This document shows, piece by piece, positions 1 to 9,875 of a stretch of DNA of 64,000 nucleotides (positions are counted from its first letter, which is position 1; each line of letters begins with the position of its first letter). A model generated the notes under the pieces. That model did not search any database. It had not been told where the DNA came from and was given only the letters and a program-made list of their open reading frames with translations. The DNA is from Ahaetulla prasina (Eukaryota > Chordata > Lepidosauria > Squamata > Colubridae). The position numbers and the translations under genes were made by a program. The DNA lies in contig NC_080540.1 of the NCBI RefSeq assembly GCF_028640845.1, positions 263,223,958-263,287,957 of the forward strand, in the 5' to 3' direction.

Positions 1-372
1 ATTTTAAGCAAAATGAATTTGGATATATAGTTGGAAAGGCCAATTCTTTATAAATTATGAATCTGTCTAGCTCATGCAACTCATCATCTATTCACATTTT
101 CCAACTTCCAGGGAGACAATAAAGAATCTTTAGCTTGAGGATAGACCTGGAAATTGATGAAAGTGTAGCTCTCTCACTATATCCTGTTCTTGACTTCTTT
201 CCAGCCTTGATTCCTCCATGCCACTCTGGTTCAGTGCGTGAATATTTGAGCATCATTATAATGGAGCAGAAGGAGTCAGGAACTAAGCTAAAGTTTATGA
301 TGAACAAATGAAAATAAATTTTAAATAAGAAAGATCTACTGAAATAGTTTTAAAATGCATAGTCAATGCCGG

Positions 373-666
373 CAGGAGTAAAATCCAACAGGTTCTGACT
401 GGTTCTGAAGAACCAGTAGCAGAAATTTTGAGCAGTTTGGAGAACCAGTAGTGGAAATTTTGAGTAGTTCAGAGAACTGGCAAATACCACCTCTGGCTGG
501 TCCCAGAGTGGAGAGTGAATGGAGATTTTGCAATATCCTTCCCCTGAAGTGGGGTAGGAATGAAGATTTTGCAGTATCCTTCCCCTGCCACACCCACCAA
601 GCCACACCACACCCACCAAGCCATGCCCACAGAATCGGTAGTAAAAAAAATTGGATTTCACCACTG
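373..666 (+). mobile_element. hAT-type MITE, family B, copy 1
   Basis: Short non-coding DNA transposon. The left end begins CAGGAGTAAAATCC and the right end finishes GGATTTCACCACTG, so the ends are imperfect inverted repeats. The flanks AATGCCGG (365-372) and AATGCAGG (667-674) match at 7 of 8 bases, the 8-bp duplication expected of hAT transposition. The body has GAACCAGTAG-type motifs and two copies of a roughly 40-bp unit containing 'ttttgcaatatccttcccct'. Related copies lie at 6016, 54084 and 58255. It has no coding capacity, and open frames across it are fortuitous. Confidence 0.8.
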
Positions 667-673
667 AATGCAG

Positions 674-1407
674 GGTTAAATGTCCAACTGTCCTTCATTT
701 TAGCTTGATGGCTGCACAATTGCTGAAGTTATTTACAAAGTATGCAGAAGCTTCCCAAATTCCTACAATCCTTTGTGTGACTGCTTCCCTCAGTTCTTTA
801 TGGGTCACAAATACAAGTAGGCAGGAACATCTGAAAGGAAAGACGGGGTATTTCTCCCTTTTTATATTCACAATGCATGCAGTGCATGGAAAAAAGGAAG
901 AGCTTTGTTTGATATGACCGCCATCTTAATTTTTTTTCAACCACCAATCCTTCCTCAGAAATCGTTGGAAGTAGGATATGGTTTCAGCATCACTTAGAAA
1001 TGAAATTTCTGTTCTAGTACAATTATTTATGGTTACATCTGCACAGCATTATGCTCATGTGCAGGAAAAAGTATACCCATTTTTGACAAGGGCAAAAATT
1101 ATATATACTGTACATCTCCAATAAATGTTAAATGAAGTTCAACTGGAATATGCAAAAGTAGACCTATTTTATTTTATTTTATTATTCTAGCCCTTTTATC
1201 TAACATACCATTTCTATTCTGCATAATAGCAACTGTCCTGGGAAATGGCAGGGATTGATAAAGCAAATGCTCTCATTTCATATCCTGCACTTCATACCGT
1301 TTTTCTTAAGGATGACCTAAGAGGCTTCTAAAAACACATGGCAACAATGTGAGAAAAGAGTGTGGAGTTCATGACCTCCCTTCCCAAGGTAAAAGAACTG
1401 AATTCTA

Positions 1408-1410
<3 letters not shown>
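674..1410. other. anonymous AT-rich DNA
   Basis: No repeat family or gene recognised. Only short open frames without family resemblance occur here. Confidence 0.5.

Positions 1411-1496
<86 letters not shown>
1411..1496. repeat. compound microsatellite (GT)n(GA)n
   Basis: About 20 GT units (1411-1450) pass directly into about 23 GA units (1451-1496). The tract abuts the 3' end of a minus-strand MIR-like SINE, so it may have grown from that element's tail. Open frames through it encode only dipeptide repeats. Confidence 0.97.
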
Positions 1497-1498
<2 letters not shown>

Positions 1499-1644
1499 AC
1501 ATATTAAATTGTTTATCATCATCTTTGTTGAGTCTAGGGCTGAGAGAGAATGACCAGATGAAAGTCATCAAACTGGCCTCCATCCCTAAAGCAGGATTAA
1601 AACCTAGGTTTCCCCATTCCTAGTCCAGCACCTTAATCTCTATA
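1497..1644 (-). mobile_element. MIR-like tRNA-derived SINE remnant
   Basis: Read on the minus strand it has a tRNA-like head (aaggtgctggactagg, then a B-box-like 'ggttttaatcctg') followed by 'ctctctcagccctag'. The same order appears in the SINE at 5905-6440. A Tigger-like element begins at 1645 and truncates its 5' end. The family name is my inference from the 'ggtgac...ctctctcagccc' core. The resemblance is clear but diverged. Confidence 0.55.
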
Positions 1645-2031
1645 CAGATAGTCCTCGATTTACAATAGTTCATTTAGTGACCATTCAAAGTTACAACAGC
1701 ATTGAAAAATGTGACTTATGATCATTTTTCATAGTTATGACCATTGTGGCATCCCCATGATGATGTGATCAAAATTCAGCTGCTTGGCAACTGGTTCATA
1801 TTTATGACCATTGCTGTGTCCCAGGATCATATGATCACCTTTTGCCATCTTCTGACAAAGTCAATGGGGAAGTTAGATTCACTAAACAACCAGGTTACTA
1901 ACTTATCAACTGCAGTGATTCACAATGGTGGTGAGAAAAATCATAAAATGGGGCAAAACTCACTTACCAAATGTCTCACTTAACCACAGAAATTTTGGGC
2001 TCAATTGTAGTCCTGAGGCAAGGACTACCTG
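1645..2031. mobile_element. Tc1/mariner (Tigger-like) non-autonomous element
   Basis: Begins CAGATAGTCCTCGATTTAC and ends CAAGGACTACCTG, inverted repeats of the CAGGTAGTCCTCG type. It is flanked by TA on both sides (1643-1644 and 2032-2033), the target duplication of the Tc1/mariner superfamily. The interior holds repeated 'acttaacaac'-like and 'ttatgacc' motifs and no transposase frame. Known Tigger/pogo-type MITEs have the same end structure. No 8-bp duplication fits, which argues against hAT. Confidence 0.7.
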
Positions 2032-2033
2032 TA

Positions 2034-3575
2034 CCAGGTTAGCTTTTGTGTGTTTGTATCTCTGTCTCTCTCTCTGTTGTATATATGACAGAACTATTCC
2101 AGTTTTTAATGCATGGGCAAAAAACAAAAATTCAATATGTCAAATATCAAAGGGAAAGGGAAAGCACCTATTGAAAGAGTCTTGCCTCCTAATGCTATTA
2201 CTAGATGCTGCAGAAAGGTAAGGAAAGAAAGACTTGTCTTCCCCTTTATGGTTCCATTCTAGAAATGTTTCTAGTGGATTCTATAGTGTGTTTCAGAGTG
2301 CCATTTGTGGGTGCTCACTTGAATGGTTTAAATATACTTTAGTGACACGTAAAAACAATGCAACTAATTAGCCATCATCTCAATGCATCCATGGCTCAAA
2401 ACTTATACAATGAGACATTAAATGAGATTCATTTGGTAAAATTAGATACCTACATTGTGTTTTATATTTCAGTTCCTATGCTCTTCTGAAGATACAAAGT
2501 TACCTATTTTCATATCTTTATACTTGCTTTTAAGTCTATAAATTATTTTTTCCTTTCAGGACCCTTTCCCCATTTTTAAATTATGGGGGACTTCAAAAGG
2601 GTTTTTGTTTGTATGGTTTACATTTATTGATATTTCGTATTACATAATAAAATTAATACATTTGTTGCCTCTATTTTTCCCATGATTGTTTGATGGGATT
2701 TTAATATTGTATTATTTTTCATCATAGATTGGCAAATAATTTTAATTTTGCAGATCTCTGAGAAGGGCTTGGGAGACCTTCAAAGAGACCTTAAGAAACA
2801 TTGATATACTGTATATAACTAGTGTGGAAAGCTGGGGAAACACACTTCAATACAATTTTCACATTCAGTAATGTAATCAAGGAAAGAGTAATAAAGAACA
2901 ACAAATAGGCTTACAGTCATGTCATATTAGGTCAGCTTTATTCACATTTTCTATTAAAATGTATTTATTCCATTTTATAGCCACTCAGATTCACTTGTTG
3001 AAATAAGCAAGTGTATCAAAGAATGAATGAATGAATAAGATTCTTTCTATAATTGTATCTGTACTGACATCCCATTCACATCACAGTCAGATGAATCTAA
3101 GATTATTGGACTTTGAAGGAAATATCTGTGCTGGATAGATACAAATGGACAAACTATATTTAGGACAGAAAAATGGTCACTTAGAAATTTTATTTTCATG
3201 TTCATCTCTTGAGGTTTCAAGGAAGTCTGTAGGTTAATTAGTACTTATTGTCACTGCAGTGCAGCTTTCTCATATGCCCCTTTACTATGCTTACTTAATT
3301 TATATAATATCATTATTTCAATGTGTTGCCTTTTTTTCTTGTGTACGCATCTATGTACGCATCTGAGGTGTTTGCAAGCTATTTAAAGAAGTATTCAGAC
3401 CAATTTTGGGAATCATTCACAATATCTGAATATCTACGAGCTCAGCATCTCCTACACTTACCTGTTTATATACTCACAACATCTTCTAACATACAGGGGG
3501 ATTATTGTCATCTTAGCTGGTATGGAGGCACAGGCTGTTTTGTGCAACCATATGATCCTTTGCGCATGAGTTGTA
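2034..3575. other. anonymous AT-rich DNA
   Basis: No gene or repeat family recognised. There is a short (GAAT)n run near 3020. Confidence 0.5.
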
Positions 3576-3578
3576 TAT

Positions 3579-4354
3579 AGAATAGAATAGAATTTTTTTA
3601 TTGGCCAAGTGTGATTGGACACACAAGGAATTTGTCTTGGTGCATATGCTCTCAGTGTACATAAAAGAAAAGATACGTTCATCAAGGTACAACATTTACA
3701 ACACAATTGATGATCAATATATCAATATAAATCATAAGGATTGCCAGCAACAAGTTATAGTCATACAGTCATAAGTGGAAAGAGATTGGTGATGGGAACT
3801 ATGAGACGATTAATAGTAGTGCAGATTCAGTAAATAGTCTGACAGTGTTGAGGGAATTATTTGTTTAGCAGAGTGATGGCCTTCGGGAAAAAACTGTTCT
3901 TGTGTCTAGTTGTTCTGGTGTGCAGTGCTCTATAGCGTCGTTTTGAGGGTAGGAGTTGAAACAGTTTATGTCCAGGATGCGAGGGATCTGCAAATATTTT
4001 CACGGCCCTCTTCTTGATTCGTGCAGTATACAGGTCCTCAATGGAAGGCAAGTTGGTAGCAATTATTTTTTCTGCAGTTCTAATTATCCTCTGAAGTCTG
4101 TGTTTTTCTTGTTGGGTTGCAGAACCAAACCAGACAGTTATGGAGGTGCAAATGACAGACTCAATAATTCCTCTGTAGAATTGGATCAGCAGCTCCTTGG
4201 GCAGTTTGAGCTTACTGAGTTGGCGCAGAAAGAACATTCTTTGTTGTCCTTTTTTAATGTATGCCACTACTTTTTTAATATATGCCACTACTTTTTTAAT
4301 ATATGCCACTACTTTTTTAATATATGCCACTACTGGAAAAGTAGCGTAAAACAA
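3579..4354 (-). mobile_element. CR1/L3-like LINE, 3' part (5'-truncated)
   Basis: Minus-strand LINE fragment. The frame at 4354-3857 encodes the C-terminal part of a LINE ORF2, with segments such as LPKELLIQFYRGIIESV, SITVWFGSAT, LQRIIRTAEKII and DPSHPGHKLFQLLPS, which lie downstream of the reverse transcriptase in CR1-type elements. The 3' UTR (3590-3856) ends in a short AATAG-type tail at 3579-3592. The same 3' end recurs at 56540-56680 with 16 AATAG units. The apparent N-terminus of the frame is a 21-bp tandem array, not original protein. Clade assignment (L3/CR1 of snakes) is from memory and needs a search. Confidence 0.75.
4250..4333. repeat. 21-bp tandem repeat, four copies
   Basis: Four consecutive 21-bp units ending 'gccactac' at 4250-4270, 4271-4291, 4292-4312 and 4313-4333. 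The first differs by one base (aatgtatg against aatatatg). The unit is a multiple of three, so the minus-strand LINE frame stays open and encodes a seven-residue VAYIKKV repeat. It sits at the 5' break of the LINE fragment. Confidence 0.95.
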
Positions 4355-4368
4355 AAGTAGCGTAAAAC
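4337..4368. repeat. 16-bp direct repeat, two copies
   Basis: The unit aaaagtagcgtaaaac occurs twice in tandem immediately beyond the 21-bp array, at the 5' junction of the L3-like LINE. Confidence 0.9.
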
Positions 4369-4973
4369 AAAAACAAGCATAGTTTTAAACAGTGACTTGC
4401 TAACTTCTCCCAAAAAGAGAAACAAACACCAGGAAATTGTATTTGGAAAATTGCAGAGATGACTGGTTGATATGCTCTTGTAGGTGATAGAACTTAGCTG
4501 GAAAAGAAACAATGAGAACAAAAAAAATATGTGTCTTTATGTGATAGCCTCCTGTAAGAATTCCACAGCAGTTGACAGGATTTATTTGAAGAAAAGTAAC
4601 TGTTCATATTACATATTAACTAGCCTGAAGAAAATATACCTGGCCAAGGATAGCAAGTAAATGGCTGAGATACAGAAGAATTATGATGGTAAGCAGAAAT
4701 AATAAGTTAGACTAAGTAAGCATGGTAAGAACAGAAGTGGTATTATTGATTTGAAACAAGTTTCCATTAATTTGAAACAATTGCAGGGTAACTGATACAT
4801 TAAGAGATTTTCATTTTCATGGTGCTATCTCAGAAATGCAGCCACTGCGTGCTACAGCTGAGCTGAAATAAAAGAACTTTTCATAAAATATATGATTCTG
4901 AGAACCCGAAAAAGAAAGATCTATTTATGTCATTTAGGGCAATGCACAGAAAGGGGGAGAAACAGTCACCACC
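4369..4973. other. anonymous AT-rich DNA
   Basis: Nothing recognised apart from short purine-rich runs. Confidence 0.5.
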
Positions 4974-5186
4974 TCTATAGTAAAGGTAAAGGTTCTCCTC
5001 GCACATATGTGCTAGTCGTTCCCGACTCTAGGGGGCAGTGCACATCTCCATTTCAAAGCCGAAGAACCAGTGCTGTCCAAAGAAGTCTCCATGGTCATGT
5101 GGCCAGCATGACTAAATTCCAAAGGTGCACAGAACGCTGTTACCTTCCCACCAAAGGTGGTCCCTATTTTTCTACTTGCATTTTTT

Positions 5187-5187
<1 letters not shown>

Positions 5188-5248
<61 letters not shown>

Positions 5249-5290
5249 TAATAATAATAATAATAATAACAACAACAACAACAACAACAA
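5188..5290. repeat. (AAT)n then (AAC)n microsatellite
   Basis: About 27 AAT/ATA units followed by seven AAC units, directly abutting the CR1 3' terminus. The polyisoleucine open frame across it is not a gene. Confidence 0.97.
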
Positions 5291-5650
5291 GAGTTGGAAG
5301 GGACCTTGAAGGCCTTCTAGTCCAACCCCCTGCCCAGGCAGGAAACCCTACACCATCTCAGACAGATGGTTATCCAACATTTTCTTAAAAATTTCCAGTG
5401 TTGGAGCATTCACAACTTCTGCAGGCTAGTCGTTCCACTTGTTAATTGTTCTAACTGTCAGGAAATTTCTCCTTAGTTCTAAGTTGATTCTTTCCTTGAT
5501 CAGTTTCCACCTGTTGCTTCTTGTTCTACCCTCAGGTGCTTTGGAGAACAGCCCGACTCCCTCTTCTTTGTGGCAGCCCCTAAGATATTGGAACACTGCT
5601 ATCATGTCTCCCCTAGTCCTTCTTTTTATTAAACTAGACATACCCTTTTT
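5188..5650 (-). mobile_element. CR1 LINE 3' end with (AAT)n/(AAC)n tail
   Basis: Minus-strand CR1 fragment, heavily 5'-truncated. The 3' end includes the conserved 'ttggaagggacctt' and 'ctagtccaaccccctgc' motifs. The frame at 5641-5426 matches the CR1 ORF2 C-terminus (IKRRTRGDMIAVFQYLRG, RINLELRRNFLTVR). Its 3' tail has expanded into a microsatellite at 5188-5290. It sits inside the Sauria SINE at 4981-5803, so it is younger than that SINE. A sister fragment is at 38755-39195. Confidence 0.88.
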
Positions 5651-5904
5651 ACTTTGCTTTCAAACTGCTAGGTTGGCAGAAGCTGGGACAAGTAATGGGA
5701 GCTCACCCCAATATGCGGCACTAGAGATTCGAACCACTGAACTGCTGACCTTTCAATTGACAAACTCAGCATCTTAGCCACTGAGCCATCACATCTCTCT
5801 ACTTCTATAGTACAGACAGATTATTTAAAGTAGTGACTCAATCTAGTGACCTTTATATGTGACAGGACTGAAACTCCCTTTTCCTGTTTTACCAATCAGC
5901 AAAA

Positions 5905-6440
5905 CATACACACAGGTGGTTAAAGCAGCAAGCTAGAAAGCAAGAGACCATGAATTCTAGCCTTAGCCATGAAAGCCAGCTGGGTGATCTTGAGCCAGTC
6001 CCTCTCTCTCAGCCACAGGTGGGTTTCAGCAGGTTCTGACTAGTTCTAGAGAACTGGTAGCAGAAATTTTGAGTAGTTTGGAGAACCGGTAGTAAAAATT
6101 CTGACTGGCCCCGCCCCCATCTATTTTCTGCCTCCCAAGTCCCAGCAGATCGGGAGTAAATGGGGATTTTGCAGTAACCTTCCCATGGAGTGGGATGGGA
6201 ATGGAGATTTTACAGTATCCTTCCCCTGCCATGCCCACTAAGCCACGCCCACCAAGCCACACCACAGAATCTGTAGTAAAAAAAATTGAAATTGCTCTCA
6301 GCCCAATTCATCTCATAGAATTGTTGTGGGAAAAATAGAACAAGGAAGGTGTATTGAATATGCTTGTCACTTTGACCTGTTTTTTATAAAAATAATTTTA
6401 TTTTTTGTAAAATAAAAATATAAATAAATAAATAGTATAG
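5905..6440 (+). mobile_element. MIR-like SINE split by a family-B MITE
   Basis: The tRNA-like head ('aggtggttaaagcagc ... gaattctagccttagc') and core ('agctgggtgatcttgagcc', 'ctctctctcagcc') lie at 5905-6015. The rest resumes at 6297 ('ctcagcccaattcatctc ... gaattgttgtggg') and ends in an A-rich tail near 6440. The gap is exactly the hAT-type element at 6016-6296, whose 8-bp duplication is formed from SINE sequence. The 'MIR-like/CORE-SINE' label is from memory of the core motif. Confidence 0.65.
6016..6296 (+). mobile_element. hAT-type MITE, family B, copy 2
   Basis: Same family and orientation as the element at 373. The left end is CAGGTGGGTTTCAGCAGG and the right end is degraded to 'attgaaattgct'. 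Flanks CTCAGCCA (6008-6015) and CTCAGCCC (6297-6304) match at 7 of 8. It carries two copies of the internal unit with 'ttttgcagtaaccttccc'. It interrupts a MIR-like SINE. Confidence 0.75.
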
Positions 6441-7530
6441 TATAATTATCTACTAACTGAAGTTGTCTTTGCAGTTTTCCAACCAGTAGCCCACTGGAAC
6501 AATAGATAGTCGTCCCCCTCAAAAAAAACCCAAGATGATAAAAATCAAACTATTGCACTGCAAAAGTAGGCTTTGAGTTTCAATTATCCTTTTGCTTATG
6601 CAAGCATTTGTCTATCTCCAAATCAAAGTGAGATTTCCTCACTTCCCCAAGCTGCTCTTAATTTTGACTCATGATGATATTGCACAATTGTCAAACATTT
6701 TGCACACGTTAACTATACGATTGTTTCTTTATTCAGCATTACTGCCATTTGATTTAAAAGTGACTTAAGAGAAGCTAGCATGCCAGACAGAAACTACTAG
6801 GCCATGATAGGCACCTTCAGGAATAGATATTTTATAGTTTTCCAGTTACCAATGTTTCAACAAGTAATTTTACTGGACTGACTAGTAAACAATGGTGGTT
6901 AGCAGTAGCCTTACATTCCCTTTGCATTTATATGTTTAGGAGGTACCTTGACATTTTAAAAAAACTGAAATATGGTTGTCCTTTCTCCTTCCAGACTATA
7001 AAATCTTTCCAACAGAGAGGAGATGGGATGGACTGATCTTTTCTTCCATTTGTGCAGCCAGAATCAAAAAGGAGGTGTTCCTGTTGCTATTCCTTGCCAA
7101 ACCATTGGGAGATGAAGAGTAAAGTCTGGGATCTGTTCCAAGTTTTTTCTTTTCTTTTTTTCTTCAGCAGCTATAAACCCATGAAATGAAACTTAGGTGA
7201 AACAAATCTGGTTGTATATTATACCGGAATAAGTGAGGCACTTGGCTTTGCCTGGAAGCACAACATATAGAGCATTTTTCCCCCTTCATATTAATTTTGT
7301 TTTGATTAAGGGTTTCATGATCATAAGAATTAAGAACTGGCAATTCTTTGTGTGTTTCATAATGAAACTTAGTAAACTTACATTGATGGTCTCAAGTTTA
7401 TTGACTTTGTTTTCAAATTTGTAGATCTTTTTCTTCAAAATAGAGAAATTTCACATTTGCATTTCTATCTGCTTGCTCCCCCCACGAAAATTCAACCATA
7501 TCTCACTATAGTGAGGGGTGAATAGTATAA
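6441..7530. other. anonymous AT-rich DNA
   Basis: No gene or repeat family recognised. Confidence 0.5.
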
Positions 7531-9875
7531 ACCTATTGCATTGCCCAACATGGCTTTGATGCCCTACTCCAGTTTTCCTTTCCAAAAAACTTTATGAATC
7601 GACTCAAAGATGTGGAAGATATGTTACTGAGCAGTGAGTCTACCTAACTGGGGGATACCAATAAAGCTATAGTGGAAGAGCAAAGAGACTATCATAGTAG
7701 CAGGAGCTTCCATGATACTAATGGGATAAATCCTAATGGCCCCCAGGCATTGACACTGCTCCTAGTGAAAAGAGATTTCTCCACTGCTCAAAGATCTTCA
7801 AATTAGCAACATGAAATGTCAGTGACAATCTAGAAAAGCTGAAAGTTGGGAAAAACAAAATGAATAGGCTCAGCATTGATATAATAGCCATCAATGAAGT
7901 TCATTGGACTGGCGGTGGCTTTTTCAACTCTGATGGTAATATCATATAATACTCTGGTAATGATACCAACAGAAGAAGAGGACTAGGTTTCATACTGCAT
8001 AAAAAGTAGGCAAAACCCATAGAAAGTTTTCAAACAGTCAGTGATAGAATAATGGCAGTACGTATCAATGAAAACCCACACACGACAATTCTGCAAGTTT
8101 ATGTTCCCATTATGCTCCCAGTGGATACTCAGCAGTAGAGAACATCAAAGAATTCTATGCTGAAATTCATGGAATTCTGAAACAAACATCAAAGAAAGAC
8201 ATTATCTATATTATTGGAGATTTCAGTGAAAGAAACAGGGATCACAGGCAAACTTGACCTTGGTGAACAAAATGAAGCAGGAGAACATCTGTTTCAGCTA
8301 TGCCACAACCAACAGCTAAGCACAAATGGACTCATGGTCTGGGCAACTCGAGTGGCGACTTGGACTTCACCAACTGGAAACTATTGAAACCAAATTGAAC
8401 TACATATTATGCCAAAACAAATGGAAAAGTTCCATCCTTGTTATGAAAACATTCCCTGGTGCAGATTGGGAGTCAGACCATGAACTGTTAGCTGTCAAAG
8501 TAAAGTTCAGGTTCTGCAGTGTCAAACACCACCCATGATTCAAAAATTTGGCACCAAGAAGATTCCCCCAGCATATGCAGTTAAAGTTAAGTGTTTGATC
8601 TGTTCAGCATTATAAAAAGACAACCAGATGAGCTATGGGAGGAAATAAAAACAACCATCAGTGAAATAACCCAACAACACATATCAGAAGCGACAATAAA
8701 GACAACGGAAGGGAGAAGGAAAAAAAAGAAATGCAAGCACTAAATTCAAAGTTCCAGAGAGAGGGGAGAAAAGATAAAGAAAAGTACTGGGCTGAGTAAT
8801 GTAAAAAACTGGAGGAAGCAACCATAAGAGGTCATACAAGAGAGTGCTTCATTTATTTGAAGAAGGCCAGAAACCCCTTTATGGCAAGAAAGGCAATGGT
8901 CAGAGGACGTGATGGGGAGGAATTGCATGACTGACAAGGAATCAGAGAAGATGGCAGGAGTATGCAGAGCAACTTCACAGAAATGAAAAAATAATACCAG
9001 GCCATAAGAGGAGAAGCTGACCTACCAGAAATGGAACCAAATATCCTGGAGGAGGAAATAGTATGGGCGCTCAACCAATTGCCCAACTGCAAAGCTGAGT
9101 TGATAAAATTCCTGCACAGTTGCTGAGATCACTGCCAACAAAAGAACTGACAGCACTTTGCCAAAGTGAATGTAAGGCTAGTCAGTTGTATAAAGAATGC
9201 AAAAGGTCAATATTTATTCCAAATAACAAAGAAAGGTGATACAACAGACTATTCCAGCCACTGAACCATAGCCTTGATACCACACATGAGTAAAATTCTC
9301 TTGAAGATAATCCAGCAACATTTGAATCCAACACCAACAGAGAACTGCCTTATATACAAGCAGAATTTTGGAAAGGAATGCATAATCATATTGCCAATCT
9401 ACATTGGATCATGGAAAAAAGCAAGGGAATACTAAAAGACATGTGCCTCATTGACTATACAAAAGCCTTCACGATAAACTCTGGGACTGCCTCAAAGAAC
9501 TGGGAATATCATCACACCACATCCAGCAAATTTAGTCATTGTACCTATCAGGCAGCCACTGTAAGAACAGAATATGGAGATGCAAAATGGTTCAGAATTG
9601 ACAAAGGCACTCAGAAAGTTTGCATCCTGTCACCTATACCAGGGGTCTGCAAACGTGGCTCTTTTAAGATTTGTGGACTTCAACTTCCAGAGTTCCTCAG
9701 CCAGCTTTGCTGCCTGAGGAACTTTGGGATTTGAAGTCCACAAGTCTTAAAAGACCCAAGTTTGCAGACCCCGACCTGTACTCAATTCAACATGCACACA
9801 GAAATAGTTATGAGAAATGCACATTTTGAGAAATCTACATTGAGGTTAAAATTGGCAGTTGGAGTATCAACAAAC
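7530..9875 (+). mobile_element. Bov-B (RTE clade) LINE, decayed and truncated
   Basis: Plus-strand LINE with many stops and frameshifts. Traces of an apurinic endonuclease appear at about 7830-8520, including a block reading IDIIAINEVHWTGGG near 7880. Reverse transcriptase traces run from about 9120 to 9870, with ECKRSIFIP, NRELPYIQAEFWKGM, IDYTKAF, EYGDAKWFRIDKG and CILSP, in the order and wording of RTE/Bov-B ORF2. A 134-bp hAT element at 9640-9773 interrupts it just after CILSP, and the frame resumes with FNMHTEIVMRNAHFE. The 3' end and Bov-B tail are missing. Start and end are approximate. Confidence 0.8.
9640..9773. mobile_element. palindromic hAT-type MITE
   Basis: Near-complete palindrome. 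The left end is CAGGGGTCTGCAAACGTGG and the right end CCAAGTTTGCAGACCCCG. The arms also share 'gtggacttcaa'-type sequence. Flanks ACCTATAC (9632-9639) and ACCTGTAC (9774-9781) match at 7 of 8. It is inserted in the Bov-B reverse transcriptase region. Confidence 0.85.

Larger units (their letters stand above)
4981..5803 (-). mobile_element. Sauria-type SINE split by a CR1 insertion
   Basis: Minus-strand SINE. The tRNA-like head at 5660-5795 reads 'gtggctcagtggctaag'-like, with a B-box-like 'agtggttcgaatctc'. The 3' part at 4981-5187 ends with the 'gactctaggggg ... aggtaaaggt' signature that Sauria SINEs share with Bov-B LINE tails. It is interrupted at 5188-5650 by a CR1 fragment with an (AAT)n tail. 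The flanks TCTATAG at 4974-4980 and 5804-5810 are identical and mark the SINE's own target duplication. Removing the CR1 rejoins the two SINE halves in order. Confidence 0.85.

Noticed and set aside
1317..1583. Open frames rich in Ser-Leu/Thr-His or Cys-Val/Arg-Glu
   Set aside because: They translate the (GT)n(GA)n microsatellite.
4250..4368. Tandem units considered as a CRISPR array
   Set aside because: The 21-bp units have no spacers and the setting is a vertebrate LINE.
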